From the NCBI GenBank assembly GCA_046351595.1, contig JAXLYE010000010.1, positions 124,001-188,000 of the forward strand: a stretch of DNA of 64,000 nt, read 5' to 3'. Both the position numbers and the translations under genes were made by a program. Of the stretch, positions 54,715 through 63,908 are shown piece by piece. Position 1 is the stretch's first letter. Every line of letters starts with the position of its first letter. This DNA comes from JAXLYE01 sp046351595 (GTDB lineage: Bacteria; Myxococcota_A; Polyangia; Palsa-1104; JAEUJZ01). The notes under the pieces were generated by a model, which had not been told where the DNA came from, ran no database searches, and saw only the letters and a list, made by a program, of their open reading frames with translations.

Positions 54715-56124
54715 ATGCCGCAACCGCTGACCATCCAGGCCCTTGAGGGCAATAAGCTGGTCATCGGCGGTCGCATCTACAAAGTCGAGCGCGATGAGAA
54801 GCCGCCCAATATGCTCGACTCTGATTTCATCCGCGAGCCCAAATGGCGCGGTGGTGGTGAGGGCTGGGTATGGCCGCTTCAAGGCCCATCGCGCAGCCGC
54901 TGGATCCTCAAGGCATCGATGACGCCGTGCATGGAGCGCATGCAGCGGATCCAGTTCCTGGTTGCGCTGCACCTCTATGATTCTCCTCTGCGTATTTTTG
55001 AAGCCTGCCCCCAGCAAGCCGTATCTGGCCGCGTCAACCTGATGTTTGATGAGGTCAATCGCGCGTTTGAGCCGCTCGATCTCCAAGGCTATCTGGCGCG
55101 CTATATCGAAGGGAAGACGTTCGACGAACTGCTCCAGGGCGAAGACTGGCACCCCAAATGGGAAGAGAGGCAGCGGCTGGCGGTGCAGCTCTGCTGCGGC
55201 ATCCGAGCGCTGGAGGCAATCGGAATCGCACACACGGACTTAGCCAGCCAGAACATCATGATCGTCCAAGCACCCAATCGGCCGCCCGAGCTGCGTCTGA
55301 TTGACTTCGACGGTATCTATTACCCATCGCTGCCGACGATTCCGTTGACCGAAGAGGGCGGGCGCAAGTTCGGCTCGGATGGCTACACCCATTTCTCGTA
55401 CGCGCGTCGGGATGAGCATACCGTCGTGCGCACCGACCGCGTGGCGATGGCGGTGCTGGTGTATGAGCTCATGGTCCTTCGCTCGACAGATCTAGAGTCG
55501 CTCAAGCGAACGACGCTGTTCGAGCAGCTGCACCTCAACGAGCGCGAGGTCGAGATCCCCCGCCGCATCAAGAACCGCTGGCCCGAGGGCGCCGAGCTGG
55601 TGCGGCAGGCACTGACGTGCGCCGACCCGGATGCGCCCGCGCACCAAGGTGGACCGCCCTCTCCGATGGACTGGCTGGAGATCCTCAAGCGTGCCGCTCC
55701 CGCCCCTTCCCTCCCCGAGGCTCCTTCCGAGACTCCGTCGACGCATTACCGCGAGACTCGGCGCAAGCCGGAGGTGACCTACTCTGCCCATTGCATCGTC
55801 ACTGATACCGATAGCGGGGAGAGCTGGGAGATCGAGCTGGACCTCCGCGGCAGCTTCAAGGAAGCCCATATCTGGCTCGGTTGGCTCACCTATGAAAGGA
55901 TGAGCGGAGCGACGATTCGGCTGTGTGGACAACTGCCCCAGGAATATCGCAATGAAGAGCAGGTCGAGTATTTCGTCTCCGTAGGCAGAAACTACCACCG
56001 CCATCATAAACTAGATGAACAGTACGATGACTCCTGCGATATCACCGTGACCGACGGTGACCATGTAGAGGTCGGCGTATTCAATCTGGATTTCATTGTC
56101 GAGGCAAATGACCACTCAACTTGA
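54715..56124 (+). CDS. Divergent protein kinase of a kinase/vWA/PP2C triad
   Basis: 469 residues from ATG 54715 behind AGAGG. A kinase-like fold is indicated by WILKAS (lysine strand), IAHTDLASQNIMI (catalytic loop, HTD instead of HRD) and LRLIDFDGIYYP (DFD instead of DFG), then FSYARRDEHTVVRTDRVAMA in the C-lobe. The C-terminal about 120 residues (YSAHCIVTDTDSGESWEIEL, EYFVSVGRNYHRHH) form a separate beta-rich domain. The vWA and PP2C genes follow directly. This arrangement is like the T6SS PpkA/PppA control pathway and also like TerY-P triads. Confidence 0.8.
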   Translation: MPQPLTIQALEGNKLVIGGRIYKVERDEKPPNMLDSDFIREPKWRGGGEGWVWPLQGPSRSRWILKASMTPCMERMQRIQFLVALHLYDSPLRIFEACPQQAVSGRVNLMFDEVNRAFEPLDLQGYLARYIEGKTFDELLQGEDWHPKWEERQRLAVQLCCGIRALEAIGIAHTDLASQNIMIVQAPNRPPELRLIDFDGIYYPSLPTIPLTEEGGRKFGSDGYTHFSYARRDEHTVVRTDRVAMAVLVYELMVLRSTDLESLKRTTLFEQLHLNEREVEIPRRIKNRWPEGAELVRQALTCADPDAPAHQGGPPSPMDWLEILKRAAPAPSLPEAPSETPSTHYRETRRKPEVTYSAHCIVTDTDSGESWEIELDLRGSFKEAHIWLGWLTYERMSGATIRLCGQLPQEYRNEEQVEYFVSVGRNYHRHHKLDEQYDDSCDITVTDGDHVEVGVFNLDFIVEANDHST

Positions 56125-56190
56125 AGGTAAGAAACCCACTGCAGAGATAATCCATAATGGATTAGCAGCCTCGCGTGAAGGAGACAGGTA

Positions 56191-56925
56191 ATGGCTACCG
56201 GTGTTAAGCGTATCAGCTCAGCTCACCCAATGCAGCTAATCCTGATCGCAGATGACAGCGATTCCATGTCAGATGCTTATCAAGGAATTCAGGGCAAGAA
56301 AGCCAGGGATGTCAGCCACGGCATCAAGAACTGGCTGATCGAGCTGCGCGGCAAGACCCGGTCCGTGAAGCCCTACTTTTATTTTTCGCTGATCATATTT
56401 GGCACCGACGCCGAGATCGTCGTCGAGAACAAGCTCATCAACCGAATCCGCCCGGAGACCATCGATCTGCAGGGCAACAGCGGTGCCACCAATCTGGCCG
56501 ACGCGATCAAAGAGGCCCAAGCGCTTCTGGAGCGCAGCCAGCACGAGTCCTATCCGGTCCCATACAGCGAGTTCTGCTCTCCCTTCGTCTTTATTTATAC
56601 CGACGGGGAGGTCAACCAGCCCCGCGAAGCCGAGAAGGCAGCCAAGGATCTCCGCTCCATGTCCCTGCCGTGCGGTTCACCGCAGATCGTGACTCTGGGA
56701 TTCGGCGACGCTGACTACGAGTTCCTGGAGCGGGTCGCCAGCACCCGCGAGCACTACGTGGACTGTGGCAACAGCGAGACACTGATGCGGCTGCTGCCGA
56801 AAATTGGCACCCCGCCGGTCGCGGGAGCAGCGACCGAGCAAGGCTTTACCAAAGGCGTCACCGATACGTCAGCCCGCCAGCGTCAAGAGCGAATACGCCG
56901 CAATCCAAGGTTCCACGAAGGATAA
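56191..56925 (+). CDS. vWA-domain protein, TerY-like
   Basis: 244 residues from ATG 56191 with GGAGACAG upstream. A von Willebrand A fold is clear: MIDAS DDSDSMS near residue 20, NSGATNLADAIKEA (the MIDAS Thr) and FIYTDGEVNQP. The C-terminal 35 residues are basic and flexible. vWA proteins of this type bind kinases and phosphatases in triads and may serve as adaptor or phospho-target. It lies between the kinase and the PP2C gene with short spacers. Confidence 0.88.
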   Translation: MATGVKRISSAHPMQLILIADDSDSMSDAYQGIQGKKARDVSHGIKNWLIELRGKTRSVKPYFYFSLIIFGTDAEIVVENKLINRIRPETIDLQGNSGATNLADAIKEAQALLERSQHESYPVPYSEFCSPFVFIYTDGEVNQPREAEKAAKDLRSMSLPCGSPQIVTLGFGDADYEFLERVASTREHYVDCGNSETLMRLLPKIGTPPVAGAATEQGFTKGVTDTSARQRQERIRRNPRFHEG

Positions 56926-56940
56926 CCGGGCGGGCCTGTC

Positions 56941-58200
56941 ATGTCTGAGCCGCGAACTCCCCCCTCCACGGTGAGACTCGAGTTCCAGTTTGAACGGCTG
57001 AAGCCACCGGGGCCAAACTGCGTGGTCTTTTTGGATAAGGGCTTGAGCGACTCCTCGGAACGTCCCGTACAACCAGCACGCCGCTCGGGACAGATGGCCA
57101 CGGTCAGTGGTCCGCGACCGCAGCGGCCCAAGCCGTTAGATCCGCTGCGCGAGCTGCCGAGCGCCTCGATGGCGCTGCCGCCTCCGGCCGCGCCCAAGGC
57201 CAACAACACAGAGGCGCTGCTTAGCGATGTAAAGCTCCCCTTCAAGCTGCGACCCGTCGAGCGCTGCCTGCTCAGTCCACCGGGCGCGCCGTTTCTGCGC
57301 TACGGCTGCTTCTCGCACCGCGGGCCGATGAAGATCTGGCCGGACAAAGAGAACGAAGACTTTGCCTTTGCCGTCGAGTGCACCGACCGGACGTCCGCTC
57401 CCTGGACGCTCATCGGCGTGGCAGATGGCGTCAGCGGCTCGACCTGGGGCGAGCGCGGCGCGGAGCAGGCTTGCGCCAGCTTCATCTCCATCCTCTGCAA
57501 GATGCTCGATGCCTACGGCGATCTCGAGCAGCAGATGCTGGATCCCGGGTTCCGCGAGCAGCTCTTTGCTGCCGCGCTGCACGCGGATCTGCAGAAGCGG
57601 CTCTTCATCGATGAGCGCGAGATCGTCCAGAACGAGATTGTGCACCCGACCTGGGGGGAAGCGGGGTACCGCGAGACGTTCTTCACCGGGCCGAACGCGG
57701 CGGTCGAGCGCCGGTCCTGGTTCCAGACCACCCTTCTCGCTGCGGCGCTCGGCCCCCGCGGCGGCTTCGCGTTCCTGCTGGGCGACGGCTTCGCCCAGGT
57801 GACTCGCCGTTACGCCGACGGGAGCGTGCAGCGGCGGCCGCTGGAGACGCAGCAGCAGACGGAGCTGGGCGGACCCAGCCTGCTGATCAGCCGCTGGATC
57901 CAGCCGTTCGAGATCGCGGACAGCATGACCTGGCTGCCGATGCAGGAGGCGGTCGAGATCGAACTGCTGCTGGCTACCGACGGTGTAAAAAACACACCGG
58001 ATTCCGGCGTCGAGAACGTCGAGCTGCGTAACGCAGAGGAGTGTCGTGCCTTCCTCAACAGTTTGGCGAGCCGCCCCGAGGGGCAGGTAGATGAGGACAA
58101 CCTGAGCATTGCGGTCGGTGCGGTCGTGCTGCATGCTTCGAATCCGCCCCAGATGTCCAGCGTGTCGGCGGGCGCAAAAGCCGAGGAGCACGAGCCATGA
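56941..58200 (+). CDS. PP2C-type Ser/Thr phosphatase
   Basis: 419 residues. After a Pro-rich N-terminal extension of about 90 residues the PP2C core is visible: ENEDFAFAVE and LIGVADGVSGSTWGERGAEQ (metal-binding Asp and Gly), FAFLLGDGFAQV, LLLATDGVKN and DEDNLSIAVGAV (C-terminal metal Asp). It should reverse phosphorylation by the 54715 kinase. Its stop overlaps the next start (ATGA at 58197-58200). Confidence 0.9.
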   Translation: MSEPRTPPSTVRLEFQFERLKPPGPNCVVFLDKGLSDSSERPVQPARRSGQMATVSGPRPQRPKPLDPLRELPSASMALPPPAAPKANNTEALLSDVKLPFKLRPVERCLLSPPGAPFLRYGCFSHRGPMKIWPDKENEDFAFAVECTDRTSAPWTLIGVADGVSGSTWGERGAEQACASFISILCKMLDAYGDLEQQMLDPGFREQLFAAALHADLQKRLFIDEREIVQNEIVHPTWGEAGYRETFFTGPNAAVERRSWFQTTLLAAALGPRGGFAFLLGDGFAQVTRRYADGSVQRRPLETQQQTELGGPSLLISRWIQPFEIADSMTWLPMQEAVEIELLLATDGVKNTPDSGVENVELRNAEECRAFLNSLASRPEGQVDEDNLSIAVGAVVLHASNPPQMSSVSAGAKAEEHEP

Positions 58201-59324
58201 GTTTCGAACTCGCAGCTCTGACGGTCTTACCCGACGTGATGCGCCTGGGCGCGGTCGCCTCCATTCTAGTGGCCGGCGTCTTCTCCCTCCTCTACCGGCT
58301 CAACCGGCAGCGCGCTGAGCTCGAGGGACGCCGCCTGATCGAGGGACAGCTCGGCGTAGATCGCTTCTGGGGTACGGTCGCACTGCTCACGCTGCCAAGT
58401 AAGGTGGTCCAGACTCTGTCCGAACCGCTGATGGAGCAGACCAGCTCTCCATCGGATATCGCGCGTCTGCTCGAAGAAAATGGGATAGCTGGCGAGCTCT
58501 ATATCGTCGAGCGGACGCTCATCGAAGCCAACGCGGAGGCCCTGTCAGGATGGCTGCAGCAGCGGGTGCAGTGGATCTACAAAGTCCCCCTGCCGCTCGT
58601 AGCGCAGTGGGATCAGCAGACCCTGGCTTTCGTCATGGTGGGCCGGACACCGGCTCCCTTCCGTATGCGGGTCAAGACGCTGACGCGCGAGCTCAACGTC
58701 TGCGCCGGTGCGGCAGTTACAATCCGCAACGAGCGCAACAGCCGTCAGAACCAGTGGTCCCTGTTCCTGTCAGCGGCATACATTCCTGGCGCGCTCGGCA
58801 TTACCCTCCTTTGCATCTACGTGCTCCTGCAAATCTACAGGCCAAAACCAAGAGTCTCGACTCCCTCGGTCGCGCCGGCTGATCTAGCGCTGCCGGCGGC
58901 AGACCTGAGCCCGGTCGATGCCGGAAAGGCGCCGACCGACGGCAGACCGCACGACGCTGGCCAGCCGACAGATGCGGGGAAGGGCATCCGTATAGCAGAC
59001 AAACCCGCAAGCGGCGCCAAAGTGGCCGATACGGGGAAGGCGGGTGCCACAAAAAAAGACGCCATAAAAGGCGACGCAAGTAAGAGAAAAGACGACAAGA
59101 AATCCAGTAAGGGCTCTGAGCAAGAGTCGCTGACCGGCAAGAACAGCACCAAGGCGGCAGTCCCACCTGGCACTGCCGCCGCAGGAGGCGCGACCGCAGG
59201 CGCTGCAGGAGGCGCGACCGCAGACCCCGCAGAGCCCAAGCCGCTAGCGCCGGGAGCCCAACCCAAGCTGCCTAACGCAGACAGCGGGATCAGGCCCGGT
59301 GAGCACAAGGCCGGGGGTCCCTAA
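58197..59324 (+). CDS. Two-TM membrane protein with charged low-complexity tail
   Basis: 375 residues. One transmembrane helix lies near the N-terminus (GAVASILVAGVFSLLYRL) and another near residue 205 (YIPGALGITLLCIYVLLQIY), enclosing an about 160-residue alpha/beta domain (IARLLEENGIAGELYIVER) with no recognised family. The last about 155 residues are rich in Ala, Lys, Asp, Gly and Pro, with repeated DAGK-like motifs and GAAGGATA units. Coupled translationally to the PP2C gene, so probably part of the same signalling-to-envelope unit. Confidence 0.7.
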   Translation: MSFELAALTVLPDVMRLGAVASILVAGVFSLLYRLNRQRAELEGRRLIEGQLGVDRFWGTVALLTLPSKVVQTLSEPLMEQTSSPSDIARLLEENGIAGELYIVERTLIEANAEALSGWLQQRVQWIYKVPLPLVAQWDQQTLAFVMVGRTPAPFRMRVKTLTRELNVCAGAAVTIRNERNSRQNQWSLFLSAAYIPGALGITLLCIYVLLQIYRPKPRVSTPSVAPADLALPAADLSPVDAGKAPTDGRPHDAGQPTDAGKGIRIADKPASGAKVADTGKAGATKKDAIKGDASKRKDDKKSSKGSEQESLTGKNSTKAAVPPGTAAAGGATAGAAGGATADPAEPKPLAPGAQPKLPNADSGIRPGEHKAGGP

Positions 59325-61655
59325 GTGGCATTGCCGAATTCACCACTTCCAGATGACGTGCCGTCCTGGTTCAAGGACGATCTCACGCGAGGGGACGCGG
59401 CTGCGAGCCTGCTGAAACGCGCTCTACCGAAGGCGCTGAAGGCAATCAAAGATCGACCTCAGCCAGCGCCGATCGAGCTGTACGACCCGCACCGCCATCA
59501 CGGGCTGGAACAGCGCGAGGCCATCCAGACTATAACCGACCGCGCGCTCAGCCCGATCTGGCCTGCACTGTCTCTGACGAGCACCGCAGCGGCGCTGATC
59601 GGCTGCGTCGTCCTGAACTGGAAGGGCCTCCCGCATTTGATCTGGAGCCCTCTCCTCTCGCAGATCATAGCCATCGTGTGCGGGCTGATCTGGGCCTCGC
59701 GGATCAGGCGCCGAGTTCCGATGGATGCGTTTGCTCTTTCTGAAGACACGTCCAGCCTGCGCCGCCGCATCCATGCCTTCTTGCGAGTGAATGGCGATCT
59801 GTGGGAGATCCTCCATTCAACGGGCCGCGAGAGCCTTGCAGAGGATCTCCTCTACTACGGCTCCGCGGTCGCTGCGCTGCTGGGCACGCTCAGCTGGCTG
59901 TCGGTCCTGATTCGCTCGACTCTGGGACCGCTGACCTGGAACGCCAAGCTGGGCTGCATCGCCGTGGGGTTTGGCCTGGTGCTCTGGCTCGGGTTCCTGT
60001 TCTGCGCCAGCCGCGCGATCAGCGGCACCGACATGGCCCTCGGCCCCAGTGAACCAGCGACAAGCAGGAGTGCCTCGCAGCGCTCCGTTGTAACGGCGAT
60101 CTGGGTGATCTGCTGTGTAGTCCTGGGAATCGCGGCGCTGCTGTTCGCGCTCCCGCTCAAGCAGAGCAAAGGAGTCAGCAGTCCGGTCCCACAGCCTGCG
60201 ACGGTGGCGAAAGAGTCGCTGCCGATAATCGTCGGAGTCAACGACTTCGGTGGCGCCTACCCGCTGCTCCTCGCCAATGACGGACCGAAGCCCGGACCGC
60301 GCTCGCTGTTCAAGCAGCGCGGCCTCGACGTCGAGGTCCGCTGGGTCAAGGGCTCGAAAGAACGGCTCCAGAACTTCGACCGCGGCGAGATTCAGTTCAT
60401 GCTCCTCACTCTGGATTACCTGGCGCAGATTGCACCGAGGTACCGTGACGAGGGCAGAGAGGTGCAGGCCTTTCTTCTCGTAGACTGGAGCCGCGGCAAC
60501 GCCGGAATCGTGGCCAAGCCGGAGTTTTCGACGATCGAGAGCTTGAAGAGGGAGGACGTGCGCATAGGCACGACCCAGCACACGCCGACCCACTACCTGC
60601 TGCTCTACGCTATGGAGAACAGCAGCCTCTCTCCGGAAGAGAAGCGGCAGATCCAGAAGAATATAAGCTGGGTCCAGAAGACTCCGGAAGCGAACCGGCT
60701 CTTCGTGGAGAACAAAGTGAACGTGCTGGTCACGTGGGAACCCTATCTGTCCCAGGCCGTGCAAGCCGGCGGGCGCGTCCTGCTGTCGACCGAGGCGGCG
60801 AGCTACCTGCTGGCAGACGTACTGTTTGCGCGCCGGAGCTGGTTGGAGCAGCACAGAGAGCAGGTTGCCGATTTCCTGGTCGCCTACTTTCAAGGGCTCA
60901 AACAGATGGAAGCCGATCCGGAGCGGATGGTTGCCATGGCCAGTAGTGAGCCGTTCAAGCAGTCTCCCGAACTAGCCCGTTCGGTCCTCAAGAAGATTAA
61001 ATGGGCCAACTTCGCTGACAATCGCGACTTCTTCAGCCTGGAATACAAGACACCGCCTGCCGGGTATCAGATTCCGCCCTACGACCACCTGTACCGCAAC
61101 GCGACCCAGGTATGGCAATCCCTGGGTGTATTGAAGTCGGCGCTCGAGCCAGAGGTCACGAAGTGGGGGTACGCGCTTGAGCGCCTGTCGCGTGAGCAGG
61201 AGTTCTCCAACGAGAAGCCGAGCGAAGTCTTCAATTACAATCCTCGCAAGTTCGATGTGACCCAGCCGATATTGACCAAGCCGGTCAGCATCTATTTCGA
61301 CAGCAACAGCAGCGAGCTGGGTCCGGAAGCCAAAGAAAAAATAGACGGCATCGTGAGCATGCTGCGGGTCATGCAAGACAGCTACGTGCGCGTCGAGGGC
61401 AACACAGATTCACTTGGGTCGCGTCGGGCGAACATCCTGCTGTCAGAAAAGCGGGCTGCGGTGATAGTTGATTATCTTGTGAAGGCGCATCATTTCGACC
61501 GGGCTCGATTCCTCGCCGTCGGCAATGGACCGGACAAGGCAGTGGGCGACAACTCGACGCCGCAGGGGAGGGAGCAGAACCGGCGCACGGATTTTGTCAT
61601 CGAGCGGGAAGTCAAGCCTGCGGTCAGCGCGCCGGCCGTGCCTGGCCGCAAGTAA
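59325..61655 (+). CDS. Fusion of TM region, solute-binding-like domain and OmpA peptidoglycan-binding domain
   Basis: 776 residues from GTG 59325, directly after the previous stop. Several transmembrane helices lie in the first about 285 residues (LSQIIAIVCGLIWASRI, CIAVGFGLVLWLGFLFC, WVICCVVLGIAALLFAL). Residues about 290-610 resemble an NMT1/SsuA-type periplasmic binding protein (PIIVGVNDFGGAYPLLLAN, RLQNFDRGEIQFMLLTLD, RIGTTQHTPTHYLLLYAM). The C-terminal about 120 residues are OmpA-like (KPVSIYFDSNSSELGPEAKE, VEGNTDSLGSRRANILLSEK, QGREQNRRTDFVIE). Because TssL here lacks an OmpA domain, this protein could anchor the secretion machine to the wall; ligand sensing is also possible. Confidence 0.8.
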   Translation: MALPNSPLPDDVPSWFKDDLTRGDAAASLLKRALPKALKAIKDRPQPAPIELYDPHRHHGLEQREAIQTITDRALSPIWPALSLTSTAAALIGCVVLNWKGLPHLIWSPLLSQIIAIVCGLIWASRIRRRVPMDAFALSEDTSSLRRRIHAFLRVNGDLWEILHSTGRESLAEDLLYYGSAVAALLGTLSWLSVLIRSTLGPLTWNAKLGCIAVGFGLVLWLGFLFCASRAISGTDMALGPSEPATSRSASQRSVVTAIWVICCVVLGIAALLFALPLKQSKGVSSPVPQPATVAKESLPIIVGVNDFGGAYPLLLANDGPKPGPRSLFKQRGLDVEVRWVKGSKERLQNFDRGEIQFMLLTLDYLAQIAPRYRDEGREVQAFLLVDWSRGNAGIVAKPEFSTIESLKREDVRIGTTQHTPTHYLLLYAMENSSLSPEEKRQIQKNISWVQKTPEANRLFVENKVNVLVTWEPYLSQAVQAGGRVLLSTEAASYLLADVLFARRSWLEQHREQVADFLVAYFQGLKQMEADPERMVAMASSEPFKQSPELARSVLKKIKWANFADNRDFFSLEYKTPPAGYQIPPYDHLYRNATQVWQSLGVLKSALEPEVTKWGYALERLSREQEFSNEKPSEVFNYNPRKFDVTQPILTKPVSIYFDSNSSELGPEAKEKIDGIVSMLRVMQDSYVRVEGNTDSLGSRRANILLSEKRAAVIVDYLVKAHHFDRARFLAVGNGPDKAVGDNSTPQGREQNRRTDFVIEREVKPAVSAPAVPGRK

Positions 61656-61656
61656 C

Positions 61657-62793
61657 ATGAGCGGCGCCTTGCAGTGCCCTTATTGTAGAGCGACATTGGA
61701 GGAGCCCGCCGGGCGCTGTCCGAGCTGCAATGCGGTGCTGCCTCGTCGGGCCCGCGAGCGCCCTCAGCGTGAAGCGGATGAGGCGTTGCCATCGCCTGGG
61801 CTGGTCCGCAGCGCCCGTTCTCCCGCGCCAGCGGCTGAGGACATGTCCGAGATCTCGCTAGCCCGTGGCAGGAATGTCCGTCGCGAGATTCGTCCGGACC
61901 CAAACGCTCTGCAGACCGAGGCGAGCGAGCCTGCTAGCAGCGCCGGCGCCAGGGAACGGCGCCTGATCCAGCCTGGCCTGCCGACGCAAGCGGATGCAGC
62001 CTCGCAGGGCAGCGCGGCAGCCGTGGTCCGAGACCGGAATCCGCGCTGGCGTGCGACGGTGGCATGGTGGGGTTGGGGGGCGATCAGCGGCGCGGTCTTG
62101 CTTGCCACCGCCGTCTGGTTGAGCAAGCAGAGCACGACAGAGAAAAGGGCGGATCTCGCGGTGCTGCGAGCCGTCGACCAGCGCGCGACCGCCGTTGCGC
62201 TGCCGCCCGGCGTGCTCAGGCTGGCAACCGCTCCCGGCACCGCCGAGCCGACCGTGCTCGGCGTCGCGCTATCGACGGACGGCTACCTGGTGACCGCCCT
62301 CGCCGGGATCGGCTCGCGCTGCCCGGGTGAGGAAGGGCCCGCGTCAATCTTCGTCAGCGAACCGAGTCAGGCGCTGAATGCGGGCGCTCACTGTGTCCTT
62401 GCGGACCGCCAGCTCGCCGTCCTGCGTTTGATGGCAGGGAAGGCCGTTGCGACCGACATCCACACCTTGCCCGCGGACGCCGCCGGGACGCCGGTCCATT
62501 TCATCGCCGATCCCTCCGGCCAATCCGGCAGCGGGCGCTTGGTGGCAGCAGGTGCAGGCCCTTCGATGGTCCTCGATGTGGAACCAGCGACCTCCCGGCC
62601 GCTTCCAGGGAGCCCGGTGTTGACGTTGACCGGCCAGGTCGTTGGCATCGTAAGCTCCGGCGAGCCCGCCTCGCCGCATTTCCAGGTCGCCACGCTCGCT
62701 GAGCTATTGCGCTTGCTCGGAGCGGTTCAGCGCGGGAAGCCTCAAGTGCCAAGCGATACGACCGCGGGAGATCGGCACATGGATTCAAATTGA
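61657..62793 (+). CDS. Zinc-ribbon membrane protein with degenerate trypsin-like domain
   Basis: 378 residues from ATG 61657, one base after the previous stop. The N-terminus is a zinc ribbon (CPYCRATLEEPAGRCPSC). A disordered stretch leads to one transmembrane helix (WWGWGAISGAVLLATAVWL, about residues 130-148). The periplasmic part follows the S1C/trypsin pattern (GVALSTDGYLVTALAGIG; PLPGSPVLTLTGQVVGIVSS), but the His position in the VTALAGI strand and the Ser of GxSGSP are replaced. It should therefore be catalytically dead and act as a binding module. It belongs to the envelope set following the phosphatase. Confidence 0.7.
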   Translation: MSGALQCPYCRATLEEPAGRCPSCNAVLPRRARERPQREADEALPSPGLVRSARSPAPAAEDMSEISLARGRNVRREIRPDPNALQTEASEPASSAGARERRLIQPGLPTQADAASQGSAAAVVRDRNPRWRATVAWWGWGAISGAVLLATAVWLSKQSTTEKRADLAVLRAVDQRATAVALPPGVLRLATAPGTAEPTVLGVALSTDGYLVTALAGIGSRCPGEEGPASIFVSEPSQALNAGAHCVLADRQLAVLRLMAGKAVATDIHTLPADAAGTPVHFIADPSGQSGSGRLVAAGAGPSMVLDVEPATSRPLPGSPVLTLTGQVVGIVSSGEPASPHFQVATLAELLRLLGAVQRGKPQVPSDTTAGDRHMDSN

Positions 62794-62876
62794 CAAAAGG
62801 TCATTTCTCTTCTAGCCAAGGTGTGCAGGTTTGCAGCCCGTGGATACGGAAGTTTTCGCCTCTTGAGGAAAATGCC

Positions 62877-63905
62877 ATGTCACAGCGCCTCTCGACGTCA
62901 TGCAATTCTCGCGGCTGGTTGCTCGTCTCTGTTATCTGCGGTTGCTGGGGAGGATGGTTTCCTGCCTCGGCGCGTGCGCAGCAGCCGAACAAGGTCGTAG
63001 TCCTGCCGCTAGAAGAGACCTCGACCGCTTCCAGCGACGGCGCTGGGTCTGATGCCCGGCGGACGAGAGCGCGGAAGATGCAGGCCTGGACAAAGAAGAT
63101 CAGCGAGGCGCTGACCGGATTTCAGGCGTCTGTTCTCTCCAGCGATGACTACAAGCAGGGCTTCGAATCCAAGGACCGTCATGGCCGCAGCGGATCCGAG
63201 GCGCTGGTCTGCGGCCGGGAGTGCCAGGTGCGTCTGGCCAGCCGCTTCAAGAGCGATCTCGTCGGCGGATCGATCTCGTGGCAGGGACAGACGCCGGCCA
63301 AGCTGACGCTCTGGTGGTGGAGGGTCGATCAGCAGACGGGCGAGGTCCGTTTCAGAGAGGGGGGCAGTGAGATGAGCCACCGTACCGAACAGCACTGTAT
63401 GGTGGTCTCGTGTACCGACGCGGATTTCGAGAAAATTGTCGACCAGGCCGCCATCGATCTCGCGGATCAGGTCCGCCGCGTGGAAGACAAGCCGCCACAG
63501 GTGACGCCGCCGGTCCCGCCGCGACCCAGTCCTCCTGAAGTCGTGCCCCCCCCGCCCGGGACGTCGACGCTGCCCAATGGGGTGCAGTTCAAGCCATCGA
63601 GCGTGGTGACGCCGGCGGTGAAGCAGTGGGGACTGTCCAACTTCTCGACGGGGCGACGCTATGCCGTGGCGGCTCTGACTCCCTTGACTATCGCGATCCT
63701 TGGTGGATCCATTGGGCTGGCGGCCCTGGATGCTCAGGGTATGACGCTCGGGAGCGCGCCTATCCTGGGCAACGGCGCAGACAATGGAATGAGGCTGAAA
63801 GTCAATGCCTTGCGTTCGATGTATGGGGCCGGATTTGCCCTTACGTTTGTCTGGGGCGTAACAACCGGCTTCCTGCTGACTGCGCCGAGCCCCACAACCA
63901 AGTGA
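62877..63905 (+). CDS. Signal-peptide protein with C-terminal membrane segments
   Basis: 342 residues from ATG 62877, preceded by GAGGAA; the open frame reaches upstream to 62790. A signal peptide is seen (WLLVSVICGCWGGWFPASARA). The mature N-terminal domain (KVVVLPLEETSTA, ISEALTGFQASVLSSDD, LVGGSISWQGQTPAKLTLWW) resembles proteins that compute a summed score or bind ligand in myxobacterial envelopes, but I cannot name the family. A Pro-rich linker (PPRPSPPEVVPPPP) leads to two hydrophobic helices near the C-terminus. Confidence 0.65.
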   Translation: MSQRLSTSCNSRGWLLVSVICGCWGGWFPASARAQQPNKVVVLPLEETSTASSDGAGSDARRTRARKMQAWTKKISEALTGFQASVLSSDDYKQGFESKDRHGRSGSEALVCGRECQVRLASRFKSDLVGGSISWQGQTPAKLTLWWWRVDQQTGEVRFREGGSEMSHRTEQHCMVVSCTDADFEKIVDQAAIDLADQVRRVEDKPPQVTPPVPPRPSPPEVVPPPPGTSTLPNGVQFKPSSVVTPAVKQWGLSNFSTGRRYAVAALTPLTIAILGGSIGLAALDAQGMTLGSAPILGNGADNGMRLKVNALRSMYGAGFALTFVWGVTTGFLLTAPSPTTK

Positions 63906-63908
63906 GCT

